Shown one piece after another: positions 17,851-27,301 of a stretch of DNA of 64,000 bases (position 1 is its first letter; the number at the start of each line of letters is the position of its first letter). The stretch is from contig CAVTWY010000003.1 of the NCBI GenBank assembly GCA_963738575.1, positions 268,644 through 332,643 on the forward strand, given 5' to 3'. The stretch comes from CAVTWY01 sp963738575. Lineage in GTDB: Bacteria; Pseudomonadota; Gammaproteobacteria; Burkholderiales; Burkholderiaceae_C. The notes beneath the pieces are model-generated. The model searched no databases and was not told the DNA's origin. It saw only the letters and a list, made by a program, of their open reading frames with translations. A program made the translations under genes and the position numbers.

Positions 17851-18378
17851 GTGAATCAGTCGCCCAACCCGAAGGTTGAATCGCGTTCGCCGCAGCCCCT
17901 GGTGGGTGTGGTCATGGGTTCCAGCAGCGACTGGGACACCATGCAGCACGCAGCGGCGATTCTCGCCGAGTTCGGCGTGCCGCACGAAACCCTGGTGATT
18001 TCGGCGCACCGCATGCCCGACGAGTTGTTTGCCTACGCGCAGGCCGCGCACGGCCGTGGCTTGGTGGCCATCATCGCGGGCGCTGGTGGGGCCGCCCACC
18101 TGCCTGGCATGCTGGCCGCCAAAACCACGGTGCCCGTGCTGGGCGTGCCAGTGGCGTCCAAGCATTTGGCTGGTGTCGATTCCCTTCACTCGATCGTTCA
18201 AATGCCCAAGGGCGTGCCGGTTGCAACCTTTGCCATCGGCGACGGCGGTGCGGCCAATGCAGCACTCTTTGTGGTGGCCCAGCTGGCCACCACCCAACCC
18301 CCGCTGCACCAGGCGCTGGTCGCTTGGCGCGCCGCCCAGACCCAAAGGGCGCAGGCCATGACCAAGGACCTTCAGTGA
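17851..18378 (+). CDS. purE: N5-carboxyaminoimidazole ribonucleotide mutase
   Basis: Moves the carboxyl group of N5-CAIR to C4 to give CAIR in purine synthesis. The class I PurE signature GVVMGSSSDWDTM, followed by the SAHRMPDE loop with the catalytic His and the IIAGAGGAAHLPGM segment, is complete in a 175-aa product. Translation starts at GTG 17851, with GGAG six bases before it. Its TGA overlaps the purK GTG, so the two enzymes of the two-step route are coupled. Confidence 0.95.
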   Translation: MNQSPNPKVESRSPQPLVGVVMGSSSDWDTMQHAAAILAEFGVPHETLVISAHRMPDELFAYAQAAHGRGLVAIIAGAGGAAHLPGMLAAKTTVPVLGVPVASKHLAGVDSLHSIVQMPKGVPVATFAIGDGGAANAALFVVAQLATTQPPLHQALVAWRAAQTQRAQAMTKDLQ

Positions 18379-19556
18379 ACGTACTAAGCGGTGGCTCTCT
18401 CGACGCCCAAGGGCGACCCGCTACCCTGGGCGTGATGGGTGGTGGGCAACTGGGCCGCTTGTTTGTGCGTGCCGCACAGAGCATGGGTTACGCCACCGTG
18501 GTGCTCGACCCCGACGCCACCAGCCCGGCTGGGATGGTGTCAACCTACCACGTACAAACCGATTACCTCGATGAGCAAGGGCTGGCGCAGTTGATCCAGC
18601 GCAGCTCGGCCATCACCACCGAATTTGAAAACGTGCCCGCAGGCGCACTCATCACGCTGGGTTCGCACCGGTGGGTGGCCCCCAGTGGTGAATCGGTGGC
18701 CATTTGCCAAGACCGGGGCATGGAAAAGCGCTTGTTTGCCTTGGCTGGTGTACCTTGTGCACCGCACCGTGTGATTGCAGCGGAGGCTGATCTCGCCCAG
18801 GTCCCGTCAGCCCTTTTCCCCGGCATCCTCAAAACGGCCCGCATGGGCTACGACGGCAAGGGGCAGGTGTCGGTGGCTGATGCGGGCAGTTTGGCTGCAG
18901 CTTGGCAAACCTTGAAGCAAGTGCCTTGCGTGTTCGAGCAGCGCCTGCCGCTGCAACACGAAATCAGTGTGGTGCTGGCACGCGACTCGCAAGGCAACAC
19001 CGTGCACTTGCCGGTGCAACAAAACCTGCATCGCGATGGCATCTTGGCCGTCACCCAAGTGCCCGCAAACCAGGTGCCTGCCCAAACGCAGGCGCAGGCG
19101 CTGGATGCGACGCAGCGAATCGCAGCATCACTGGGCTACGCCGGCGTTTTGTGCGTTGAGTTTTTTGTGTTGGCCGATGGCAGCTTGGTGGCCAACGAGA
19201 TGGCACCTCGCCCGCACAACTCGGGCCATCACAGCCTCGATTCTTGCGATGTTTCGCAGTTTGATTTGCAGGTTCGGGTGTTGGCGGGCCTGCCGTTGGT
19301 GATGCCGCGACAGCACTCGGCCGCTGTGATGTTGAACCTGTTGGGTGACTTGTGGCTGGCGGCTGACGGGCGCGAGCGCGCACCCGACTGGTCGGGCGTG
19401 CTGGCGTTGCCTGGCGCGCACCTGCACCTGTACGGCAAGGCCAACGCCAGGCGCGGTCGCAAGATGGGGCACCTCACTTTCACGGGCACAGACGCCACCG
19501 ACGTGTTGATGCAAGCCAAGCGTGCTGCAGCGCACTTGGGCCTGCCAGCGTTTTAG
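18375..19556 (+). CDS. purK: N5-carboxyaminoimidazole ribonucleotide synthase
   Basis: ATP-grasp enzyme that carboxylates AIR with bicarbonate to N5-CAIR, the substrate of PurE next door. The N-terminal GVMGGGQLGRLFVRAAQSMG nucleotide-fold start and the ATP-grasp parts KTARMGYDGKGQ and FFVLADGSLVANEMAPRPHN are clear. The start is GTG 18375, overlapping the purE stop, with AAGGA 8 bases upstream; this gives 393 aa. sua5 follows after 15 bases, so purE-purK-sua5 probably form one transcript. Confidence 0.95.
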   Translation: MNVLSGGSLDAQGRPATLGVMGGGQLGRLFVRAAQSMGYATVVLDPDATSPAGMVSTYHVQTDYLDEQGLAQLIQRSSAITTEFENVPAGALITLGSHRWVAPSGESVAICQDRGMEKRLFALAGVPCAPHRVIAAEADLAQVPSALFPGILKTARMGYDGKGQVSVADAGSLAAAWQTLKQVPCVFEQRLPLQHEISVVLARDSQGNTVHLPVQQNLHRDGILAVTQVPANQVPAQTQAQALDATQRIAASLGYAGVLCVEFFVLADGSLVANEMAPRPHNSGHHSLDSCDVSQFDLQVRVLAGLPLVMPRQHSAAVMLNLLGDLWLAADGRERAPDWSGVLALPGAHLHLYGKANARRGRKMGHLTFTGTDATDVLMQAKRAAAHLGLPAF

Positions 19557-19571
19557 CGGCGAGGCAAAGGC

Positions 19572-20561
19572 ATGAAGTGCAGCGCCGCCGACCCGGCCAA
19601 CGTGCGCCTGGCGGCCCAGCATCTGGCGCAGGGCGACTTGGTGGCCTTTGCCACCGAAACCGTGTACGGGCTGGGGGCTCGTGCCGACGACGACGCCGCC
19701 GTCGCCAAGATTTTTGCGCTCAAGGGGCGGCCGGTCAATCATCCGCTCATCGTGCACGTTAAAAATGCTGCTGCCGCCGCTGCGTTTGTGGATGCCATCC
19801 CCGAAGTGGCGCAGCGCTTGATGGCGGCCCATTGGCCCGGGCCCCTGACGCTGGTGTTCAAACGACGCGATGGCGTGGCTGCGGCGGCCGCTGGCGGTCA
19901 CCCCACAATCGCCGTGCGGTGCCCGGCGCACCCAGCGGCCCAAGCTTTGTTGCAAGCCTGCGAAGACTTGGCCGTGCCGGGCTTGGCCGCCCCCAGTGCC
20001 AATCGCTTTGGACGAGTCAGCCCCACCACGGCGAACCATGTCGTGCAAGAGTTGGGTGACGCTTTGCTGGTGCTGGACGGTGGGCCCTGCGCGGTGGGCA
20101 TCGAGTCGGCCATCGTTGACGTGTCGCGCATGCCGCCGACGCTGTTGCGCCCGGGCGTGTTGCCACTGCAAAGCTTGTCCGCGTCTGCCGGGGTCGAGGT
20201 CACTGTTGCCCCGGGTGACGGCCAAGCGCCAGCGGCCAGTGGCACCTTGGCGGCACACTATGCCCCGCGCGCCAAAGTTCGCTTGATGACCTCCGCCATG
20301 TTGATCGATGCGTTGGGCGTGCTCGGTACCGACGGCATCCCTGGGTTGGCGGTGTACGCGCGCACCGTTGCCGTCAAGTCCAAACGCATCGTGCAACGGC
20401 GCATGCCCGCCCAAGCCGACGCCGCAGCGCACGAACTTTTTTCCACCTTGCGTGAACTTGACGATGAGGGCGTGACTCTCATCTGGGTCGAGCAACCACC
20501 TTCTTTGCCCGATTGGGTCGGGGTGCTTGACCGCCTGCAGCGCGCGGCTGCATCGGCGTGA
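19572..20561 (+). CDS. sua5: L-threonylcarbamoyladenylate synthase
   Basis: Makes threonylcarbamoyl-AMP for the t6A37 modification of ANN-decoding tRNAs; TsaB, encoded 4 kb downstream, acts later in the same pathway. A YrdC-like domain occupies about residues 1-200 (ATETVYGLGARADDDAAVAKIFALKGRP is diagnostic, with the substrate-binding KGRP), and a C-terminal Sua5 extension follows, so this is the long Sua5/YwlC form of 329 aa rather than the short TsaC form. It overlaps no partner but follows purK by 15 bases. Confidence 0.93.
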   Translation: MKCSAADPANVRLAAQHLAQGDLVAFATETVYGLGARADDDAAVAKIFALKGRPVNHPLIVHVKNAAAAAAFVDAIPEVAQRLMAAHWPGPLTLVFKRRDGVAAAAAGGHPTIAVRCPAHPAAQALLQACEDLAVPGLAAPSANRFGRVSPTTANHVVQELGDALLVLDGGPCAVGIESAIVDVSRMPPTLLRPGVLPLQSLSASAGVEVTVAPGDGQAPAASGTLAAHYAPRAKVRLMTSAMLIDALGVLGTDGIPGLAVYARTVAVKSKRIVQRRMPAQADAAAHELFSTLRELDDEGVTLIWVEQPPSLPDWVGVLDRLQRAAASA

Positions 20562-20692
20562 TGCAACGGCTTACGGCAACGGTTTGGTACAACACCCTGG
20601 TGCATGGGCTTGGTGCACTGCCCCGCCACGTCGCGCACAATCACACCCCAGGCAGCATTGAGGCTGTTTGCGATAACGAGGATTTCGAGCCC

Positions 20693-21679
20693 ATGTCTTT
20701 TCTGTCGAACCCCAGTTTTTTGAGCACTTTGCGCCGTTGCGCATGGGGTGCTGGTGTGCTGTTTTTTGGGGCCTTGGCCGCTGGTTGCGGCGGTGGTGCC
20801 AAACAGATCGAGCCCTTTGTGCCCAAGCGGCTGGTGGCCTTTGGTGACGAAAACAGCGTGATCTTGGCCGATGGCCGCAAGTACACCGTCAACGCGGTGG
20901 TCGATGGGCGCATCGATTGCACAACCAACGTCATCTGGGTTCAAAAGCTGGCCAACAGCCTGGGCATCCCGCTGCGTGAGTGCCCCCTGCCCGCCGCTGC
21001 GGGGGCCACAGCGTTGGCTGCCACCAGCTTTTCGCGCGCGGCTGCAGGCGCCACCGTCAACGATGTAAGCGTGCAAATCGACAACCACTTGGCCGCTGAC
21101 ACCCTGGGTGACAAAGATTTGGTCACCATTTACGTGGGGCTGCACAACATCGTTCAGGGCTACGAGCAGCTTGCCACCAGCGACGAAGCCACCATCACCG
21201 CCGCCTTGCAAGCGCAAGGCAAGACGCTCGGCGAGCAGGTCAACCGGGTGGCGCAAACCGGTGCGCCGGTGTTGGTGGTGACCGTGCCCAACCTGGGTGA
21301 TTCGCCCTACGGTCGGGCCCAACAGGCTGCCACGCCGGGAAGCGCAGCATTGCTCGGGCGTTTGACGTCGTCCTTCAACATCGCCATGCGCCTGGAGATC
21401 ATCAACGACGGCCGCCTGGTAGGCTTGGTTGACGCGTTTGACTTGACACGTGCTGCCGTAACGGCGCCCTCGTTGTTCTTGCTGACGAACATCATCGACG
21501 CCTCGTGTGCCGCAGCCACGCCGACCCCCGATTGCAGCACCGCCACGCTCGCGGAGGTGGGCGGCGTCACGGCCAGCGCCACGGGGTTCATGTGGGCCGA
21601 TGGCTTGCACCTGGGGCCCAGCCTGCATGATCGACTCGGTGACACCGCTCTGGGGCGTGCACGTAACAATCCGTTCTAG
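20693..21679 (+). CDS. SGNH-like esterase lipoprotein with degenerate GDS motif
   Basis: Exported lipoprotein of 328 aa: the signal segment WGAGVLFFGALAAGC ends in lipobox LAAGC (Cys32). The body looks like an SGNH/GDSL hydrolase, but where the catalytic block should read FGDS it reads FGDENS (about 50-55), so the usual serine position holds Glu, with a Ser two residues on. The C-terminal Asp-x-x-His block is present as ADGLHLGP. It shares KYTVN and IWV motifs with the next gene, so the two are tandem paralogues. The start at 20693 is chosen because upstream codons overlap sua5 and lack a signal peptide. It could be an inactive or altered esterase. Confidence 0.75.
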   Translation: MSFLSNPSFLSTLRRCAWGAGVLFFGALAAGCGGGAKQIEPFVPKRLVAFGDENSVILADGRKYTVNAVVDGRIDCTTNVIWVQKLANSLGIPLRECPLPAAAGATALAATSFSRAAAGATVNDVSVQIDNHLAADTLGDKDLVTIYVGLHNIVQGYEQLATSDEATITAALQAQGKTLGEQVNRVAQTGAPVLVVTVPNLGDSPYGRAQQAATPGSAALLGRLTSSFNIAMRLEIINDGRLVGLVDAFDLTRAAVTAPSLFLLTNIIDASCAAATPTPDCSTATLAEVGGVTASATGFMWADGLHLGPSLHDRLGDTALGRARNNPF

Positions 21680-21863
21680 CCGCTTTAGTGCAGCCATGAC
21701 GGGCATGGCGAAGGGCCTTTCAGGGCCTGCCCAACGGGTTAGCCCTTGCCTGCACAATGGCACCCTGACCTACAGTCCAAGGTTGCATGTGCCCCATCGC
21801 TTGAAGCTCGTTTTTCTTAGCCGGCAAGCGCGCATGATTTATTCAAGATCCTGAAAGAACCCC

Positions 21864-22952
21864 ATGAAGCAAACATTTTCGACATCCCTCCGAAGCCTGA
21901 GTGGCTGGGCCGTAGCAGCAGCAGCGGCAGCCGTTTTGGTGGCCTGCGGCGGCAACAGCGACCCAACCTACTCGCGTGTGGTGGTGTTTGGCGACAGCTT
22001 GAGCGACGTCGGCACCCACGCCACCCCTGCCGTCAAGGCCCAAGGCGGTGGCAAATACACCGTCAACAGCGCCACCAGCAAGATCTGGGTTGAGCTTTTG
22101 GCCGAACGCGCTGGCGCGCCCGCCCCGTGTGCCGCGCAAACGGGGCTCGAGTCGTCTGGCCCCTTGGCGGCACTGGCGGCACCCATCACCAACGTACCCA
22201 ATTGTTATGGTTACGCGCAGGGCGGTTCACGCGTCACCAATCCTGTGGGGCCTTACAACAAGGCTTTGCTCGCGGCCAACATCCCCGATGGCTACTTGGG
22301 CCAAATCACGCTGCCGCTGGTTGCGCAAGTTGATCGCCATTTGGCGGTTTCCAACAACCGCTTTTCTGGCACCGAACTGGTGACCGTGCTTGCAGGCGCC
22401 AACGACGTTTTCATGAACCTGGGCACCGTCAACGGCACTGCCGCAGCGGGTGGTGACGTGGCGGCTGCGGCCGCAGCAGCCGTCACCGAGATGGGCTTGG
22501 CAGCCACGCAGTTGACCACGTTGATTCAAAACAAGATCGTGGCCAATGGCGCGTTGCGCGTGGTGGTGGTGATGTTGCCCGACGTCAGTCTGACGCCCTT
22601 TGGTGCTTCACTCGACCCCAACACGCGCGCCTTGGTGCAAAACATGGCCACAACTTTCAACAACCAACTCGTCAACGGCTTGGCGGGTGTACCGGGTGTT
22701 TTGGTTGTTGACGCTTATGCAGTCAGCCAAGCCGTCGCAGCGGCACCTGCCACGTACGGCATCACCAACAACAGCGTGCCAGCTTGCGACGCACGCGCGC
22801 AGTTGGGTTCGTTGTCTTGCAGCGCACAAACCACGGTGGCGGCGGATGTGTCTGGCTACCAATACGCAGACAGCGTGCACCCCACCCCACTGGGCTACAA
22901 ATTGATCGCTGATTCGGTGATCCAGCGCTTGGTGTCGGCTGGCTGGTTGTAA
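21864..22952 (+). CDS. SGNH/GDSL-family hydrolase lipoprotein
   Basis: Exported lipoprotein of 362 aa. The hydrophobic signal with an Ala-rich core ends in LVAC (lipid-modified Cys28). The block I motif FGDSLSD at 42-48 holds the nucleophile Ser45, the block III-type Asn is in VLAGANDVF, and the catalytic Asp-x-x-His is in YADSVHPTPLGY near the C-terminus, so this copy looks fully catalytic. It is expected to hydrolyse an ester at the cell envelope; the substrate is unknown. It follows the degenerate paralogue by 184 bases and converges with dacB. Confidence 0.88.
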   Translation: MKQTFSTSLRSLSGWAVAAAAAAVLVACGGNSDPTYSRVVVFGDSLSDVGTHATPAVKAQGGGKYTVNSATSKIWVELLAERAGAPAPCAAQTGLESSGPLAALAAPITNVPNCYGYAQGGSRVTNPVGPYNKALLAANIPDGYLGQITLPLVAQVDRHLAVSNNRFSGTELVTVLAGANDVFMNLGTVNGTAAAGGDVAAAAAAAVTEMGLAATQLTTLIQNKIVANGALRVVVVMLPDVSLTPFGASLDPNTRALVQNMATTFNNQLVNGLAGVPGVLVVDAYAVSQAVAAAPATYGITNNSVPACDARAQLGSLSCSAQTTVAADVSGYQYADSVHPTPLGYKLIADSVIQRLVSAGWL

Positions 22953-22959
22953 AGGCTGA

Positions 22960-24441
22960 TCAGGACGTCGCCTTGTCGTCCATGGCCCACCGCACCAAGG
23001 CGTCAATGGCTGGGCGCGCATCGGCAGCCGAAGGGTGGTTGGCAATGGCCACCACGACAAAGCGGCGGCCACTTTCGCCCAAAACGTAGCCTGCCACGCC
23101 TGACACGTCGCGCAGCGAACCTGTTTTGAGGTGCGCACGCCCAGGCCCCATGCTCGACCCATTCGTTGGCCCGTCCATGCCCCGCGCGCCACGCAATGTG
23201 CCGTCCACCCCAGACGCCGGCAGCGACGACAACAAATCAGGCATCACAGGCCCCCGCCACGCGTGCTGCAGCACCCGCGCCAGCAGGGCGGCCGACAGCC
23301 GCGCGTCGCGAGACAAACCGGCACCGTTGCCCAACTGCAGCCCCAGCATGGGCGCGCGCACGCGCTCGGTCAGCCACTGGTTCACCACGTCACGCGCACC
23401 TTGCCACGTGCCCACGCCCAACTTTTGCAGCGCCAGCGTTAAAAAAAGCTGCTGCGCCATCGTGTTGTTGGAGTACTTGTTGATGTCGCGCACCACGTCG
23501 GCCAGGGGCGGCGACACAAACTCAAAACTCGGGGGCGTTGACGGCGCCACGCGTTGCTTGGTTTCTTGCACCGTGCCATGCAGCACACCACCCTGAGCCG
23601 TCCACATGGCCTCCACCGCTCTGGCGTGGTAGGTTTGTGGGTTGGCGTCGGCCATGGGCCATGCGCGCTCACCACACCCTGCAGGGTAGCTACCCGCAAA
23701 CCGCAGTTTGGCGGCATCGTCGCGTTTGATGGCCAAGCGCCCACGCCAGTCGTCGCAGTGGGTGCCGGGTGCAAGGGGCACGCTCGTGTCCACCGCCAAC
23801 CCAGCAAGCGGCGGCAGCACCGACACCGATGCCACCCCCCGAGCGGGCTGCGGCGTGAACGTCACCAGCAGTGACTTTTGGTTCAACAAAAACGGCGACG
23901 GCTGCACGTTGTAGGGCCGCAGCGGCTCGTTGTCGAACTGTCCCGGCGGCTGCTCGGCAATGTCAAACGCGCTTTGGTCGATCACGATGTCGCCCTTGAT
24001 CACCCGCACCCCCAGCTGCCTTAAGCGCTGCCCAAACAGCCACATGCGCTCGGCCACCATCTTGGGGTCGCCCCGGCCTTGGATCACCACGCGGCCGGTC
24101 AGCGTGTCACCTTCAATCGCGCCGTCCAACCACACCGGCGTGCGCCAAGCCCAAGCTGGGCCCAGCAGCTCCAGCGCCGCTTGGGTGGTCACCAGTTTTT
24201 CTAGCGACGCGGGGTTGACGGGGCGGTCGGCACCGACGCTCAGGCGGGCGCGCGATGCGCCCACCTCTTGCACCACGGCCACCAAAGCCTCAGCCCCCAC
24301 GTTGGCGCGCTGCAAGGCCTGCGCCACCTCGGGCGGCCAAGCCGAAGGTATCGCCTTGGCCCACGCGGGCACGGCGCCCCCCAAAACGAGGGCGCCCGTC
24401 GATTGCAGGGCATGGCGACGGGTGCATGGCCAAAACTTCAT
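22960..24441 (-). CDS. dacB: D-alanyl-D-alanine carboxypeptidase/endopeptidase (PBP4 family)
   Basis: Periplasmic class C penicillin-binding protein that trims or cleaves peptidoglycan cross-links. A signal peptide (residues 1 to about 29, ending AWAKA) precedes the serine-acylase motifs: SLEK at 79-82 (nucleophile Ser79), SNN in YSNNTMAQ, and KTG in HLKTGSLRD near the C-terminus. At 493 aa it includes the inserted domains typical of PBP4. Start at ATG 24441; longer frames run into the tsaB promoter area. It is divergent from tsaB with an 81-base gap. Confidence 0.92.
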   Translation of the reverse strand: MKFWPCTRRHALQSTGALVLGGAVPAWAKAIPSAWPPEVAQALQRANVGAEALVAVVQEVGASRARLSVGADRPVNPASLEKLVTTQAALELLGPAWAWRTPVWLDGAIEGDTLTGRVVIQGRGDPKMVAERMWLFGQRLRQLGVRVIKGDIVIDQSAFDIAEQPPGQFDNEPLRPYNVQPSPFLLNQKSLLVTFTPQPARGVASVSVLPPLAGLAVDTSVPLAPGTHCDDWRGRLAIKRDDAAKLRFAGSYPAGCGERAWPMADANPQTYHARAVEAMWTAQGGVLHGTVQETKQRVAPSTPPSFEFVSPPLADVVRDINKYSNNTMAQQLFLTLALQKLGVGTWQGARDVVNQWLTERVRAPMLGLQLGNGAGLSRDARLSAALLARVLQHAWRGPVMPDLLSSLPASGVDGTLRGARGMDGPTNGSSMGPGRAHLKTGSLRDVSGVAGYVLGESGRRFVVVAIANHPSAADARPAIDALVRWAMDDKATS

Positions 24442-24522
24442 GGGGTGATGATCGCATCCCGGGCCAACGGTCGTCGTCACACTCGAAGTGGCCCTAGGCC
24501 GAGGGGCCTCTAAACTGTGCGC

Positions 24523-25300
24523 ATGCAAGCCACGCCCGCACCCCATCCACGCCCCCGCCTGCTGGGGCTGGACACCTCCACCGAGCGCATGGCCGTGGCG
24601 GTGACGGACGGCGTGCAAACCCACACCTTGGACGAAGCCGGCGGCGCGCTTGCATCCAAGCGCTTGCTGGGCGCCGTGCAAGAACTGCTGCAAAAGGCGC
24701 AGTGGCCTCTGGGCAGCCTCGATGCCATCGCCTTTGCCAAAGGGCCAGGCGCTTTCACGGGCCTTCGCACCGCCGCCAGCGTCACCCAGGGTTTGGCGCT
24801 GGGCTTGGGCTGCGCGGTGTTGGCCGTCGATAGCTTGATGATCGTGGCTGAGGCGGCACGGTTGATCGATCAAGACAACGAGCCCATTTGGGTTGCGATG
24901 GACGCTCGCATGGGCGAAATCTACGCTTGTGCATACCGCTGGCAGGGTGGGGCCTTGCAGGCTGGTGCTTGGCGAACCACTCGGCGAACCCCAATTGCTC
25001 AGCGTTGAAGGTTTTTGCAGCGCACTGGCAAGTCACCCGTTGCCGCGCGTGGTGGGCTCGGCACTCGCCGTTTTTGCCGATCGCCTGGTGCTGCCAGTCG
25101 GCACGGTTGCTTGCCCCATGCCCGAAGGCCGCGCCCATGCGTTGGCGTCGTTGGCGCTGGCCGCGTGGGTGCAAGGCAAGCGCCTGGACGCAGCCCAAGC
25201 CGTGCCCGTGTACGTGCGTGACCAGGTGGCATTCACCACCGCCGAGCGAGAACAGCGCGCCCGCGACGCTTTGGCAGCCTTGCCGTCGACGCAGGCCTGA
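24523..25300 (+). pseudogene. tsaB: tRNA t6A biosynthesis protein TsaB, frameshifted
   Basis: Partner of TsaD and TsaE in transferring threonylcarbamoyl to A37 of tRNA. The N-terminal LLGLDTSTERMAVAV and the central FAKGPGAFTGLRTAASVTQG are clear TsaB signatures. At about 24964 the frame is lost after GGALQA; dropping one base continues as VLGEPLGEPQLLSVEGF and ends PSTQA, giving about 258 aa. The gene is essential in most bacteria, so a base-insertion error is the likely cause. TAAACT six bases before the ATG (an alternative GTG is at 24517) suggests leaderless transcription. rimI follows after 4 bases, a classic pairing. Confidence 0.88.
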
Positions 25301-25304
25301 CACC

Positions 25305-25823
25305 ATGAAGCTGCTGCCCATGACCCTGCAAAACGTGGACGAGGTGCTGGCGGTCGAGCAACGCGCTTACGCCCACGCCTGGACGCGCGGCAACTTCGTC
25401 GATTCGCTGGCTGCCCATCATTGGGCCCAGATGCTGCGCAACGACGCGGATGCACTCGTAGGCTACATCGTGGCCATGCGCGGGGTTGAAGAGATGCACC
25501 TGCTCAACGTCACGGTGGCGCCGCCGTTTCGGCGCCAAGGCCATGCCGTGGCCATGATGGACGCCTTGCGGGCCGAGGCCCAGCGCTGCGCCGCCACCAA
25601 GGTATGGCTCGAGGTGCGGCCCAGCAACGTGCAGGCGCTGGCGCTGTACCAACGCCTGGGCTTTGTGCAGCATGGCGTGCGCCGAGGCTATTACCCGGCA
25701 GCGCATGGGGTGCGTGAGGACGCGTGGGTGTTTGCGGTCGACGTCACAGCAGGGGTGCCGCTGCACAACCCCACCAACACGCCGTGCACCAACCCGAAGG
25801 AGCGCCCACGTGCCGCGCACTGA
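25305..25823 (+). CDS. rimI: Ribosomal protein S18-alanine N-acetyltransferase
   Basis: GNAT-fold acetyltransferase of 172 aa that acetylates the N-terminal Ala of ribosomal protein S18. The acetyl-CoA-binding segment LNVTVAPPFRRQGHAVAMMD and the LEVRPSNVQALALYQRLGF motif are characteristic of RimI. It starts 4 bases after tsaB, its usual neighbour, and its last bases overlap the uracil-DNA glycosylase start at 25810, so tsaB-rimI-udg form an operon. Confidence 0.9.
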   Translation: MKLLPMTLQNVDEVLAVEQRAYAHAWTRGNFVDSLAAHHWAQMLRNDADALVGYIVAMRGVEEMHLLNVTVAPPFRRQGHAVAMMDALRAEAQRCAATKVWLEVRPSNVQALALYQRLGFVQHGVRRGYYPAAHGVREDAWVFAVDVTAGVPLHNPTNTPCTNPKERPRAAH

Positions 25824-26563
25824 ACGTCAGCGGCGCATGTTGGATGCCATGGGCATTCGGGTTTTTGAGCCCGAAGTGGCGCATCCAGCGCCACAGGCCG
25901 CGACGCCCAAATTGGCGCCCAAACTGGCTGGCGCAGCGGCAGTCGTTTCACGGAGCAATACAGGCCACACCGCAGACAGCCCTGTCCCCACCATGGACTG
26001 GGCAACGCTGCAAAGCACCGTGGCCAATTGCCGCGCGTGCAAACTGTGCGAGTCGCGCACACAAACCGTGTTTGGCGTCGGCAATGTGCAGGCCCACTGG
26101 ATGATCGTGGGCGAGGCGCCGGGCGAAAGCGAAGACTTGCAAGGCGAGCCCTTTGTCGGTGCATCGGGGCAACTGCTGGACGCGATGCTCAAAGCGCTGG
26201 GCCTGACGCGCGCCGAGGCGCCACCGCACCAACAGGTCTACATCGCCAACACCCTCAAGTGCCGCCCGCCGCGCAACCGCAACCCCACCGCCCGAAGAGC
26301 TGCTGACGTGCGAGCCGTACTTGCAGCGCCAGATCAAACTGGTGGCGCCGCGCGTGATCCTGGCCATGGGCCGTTTTGCCGTTCAATCTCTGCTTCGCTC
26401 AGAAGAAGCCGTGGGCCGACTGCGGGGCCGCGTGCACCACATCGACGGCGTCCCGCTGGTGGTCACCTACCACCCAGCCTACTTGCTTCGCAGCCCGATC
26501 GACAAAGCGCGCGCGTGGGACGACCTTTGTTTGGCGGCTGAAATCGCGGAGCGACAGCCCTAA
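25810..26563 (+). pseudogene. Family 4 uracil-DNA glycosylase, frameshifted
   Basis: Removes uracil from DNA; family 4 enzymes carry a 4Fe-4S cluster. Cluster cysteines start at CRACKLC (Cys74, Cys77, Cys80 candidates), the active-site motif is GEAPGESED (from 101), and the second catalytic motif, TYHPAYLL, lies in the C-terminal part. The frame breaks at 26290, just after RNRNPT; skipping one base gives PEELLTCEPYLQRQIKLV and onward to the stop at 26563, about 250 aa. An inserted base in the sequence is likely. It starts at GTG 25810 inside the end of rimI. Confidence 0.87.
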
Positions 26564-26571
26564 ACCTGAAC

Positions 26572-27132
26572 CTAGCCCGCCGACTGGTACGCGGTGCGCA
26601 CCCACCCCAACAGCTCAGCATCGATCTCATCCACCAACGTCAGGCGCACGGTGTAAGAGCACATGCTTGCCGGCGGCATGGTCTTGAGCCTTGCCGCGTG
26701 GGGCAGTTGCTTGGCGTTCAGGCCCAGCTCGAGCGCGGTTTGCGTGGCGGGGCCCAGCATGGCAAATTGCTTCTTGCGGCGCAGGCTCACATAACTTTTT
26801 TTGGCCGCCTTTTCGTGTGGGCCCACTTTGTCGATCGCGGCGCTGAGCGCGTCATGCAGCGCGCGCAAACCAGCCTTGTTGCCCGCGTAAATGGCGTCAA
26901 GCGGATCGGCGTCGGTTGGCCCTGCGGGTGCTGCCGTTTTGCCGGCGTGCAAGGCAAGCGCGTTGGCATCCCCGTAGCTCAAGCCTAGCGTTTGCATCAA
27001 GTGTGAGCGTTGCTCGCCCACCTTGGTAAGACCACTGGCCGCCACCAGTGTGCACAACTGCGCCAAAGTCTTGCCGGTTTTGGCTTCGATGTTGCGCAGT
27101 TGGGTTTGGGCCGCTGCGGTGGGGTCTGGCAT
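26572..27132 (-). CDS. DUF4287 domain-containing protein
   Basis: A 186-aa cytosolic protein. The N-terminal RNIEAKTGKTLAQLCTLV matches DUF4287, and the C-terminal half (KKSYVSLRRKKQFAMLGPAT and TVRLTLVDEID) matches the DUF5655-like region usually fused to it; no biochemical role is established. The strong ribosome site AGGAGA lies 7 bases before the ATG at 27132. It is a single gene, convergent with the uracil-DNA glycosylase and divergent from the HigA-like gene. Confidence 0.82.
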   Translation of the reverse strand: MPDPTAAAQTQLRNIEAKTGKTLAQLCTLVAASGLTKVGEQRSHLMQTLGLSYGDANALALHAGKTAAPAGPTDADPLDAIYAGNKAGLRALHDALSAAIDKVGPHEKAAKKSYVSLRRKKQFAMLGPATQTALELGLNAKQLPHAARLKTMPPASMCSYTVRLTLVDEIDAELLGWVRTAYQSAG

Positions 27133-27251
27133 GGGGTTCTCCTGCGGGACACTGGGGCGTGATCGTACTGCGTAGGCCGAAACACGTGCCCCCATTGAAG
27201 CGCGTGCCTGCGGCGCTCGGAAGGTCATTCTGACCGTCAGAAAAAATTCCA

Positions 27252-27280
27252 TTGAAAGAATATTTGTTCAAGGCTATGTT
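27252..27280 (+). promoter_or_regulatory. Sigma-70 promoter of the HigA-like gene
   Basis: TTGAAA (27252-27257) and TATGTT (27275-27280) are spaced by exactly 17 bases and lie 21 bases before the ATG, with an AAGGAG ribosome site at 27290-27295. It is the best-formed promoter seen in the window. Confidence 0.6.
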
Positions 27281-27301
27281 AGTCTCTCGAAGGAGATTTG
27301 A

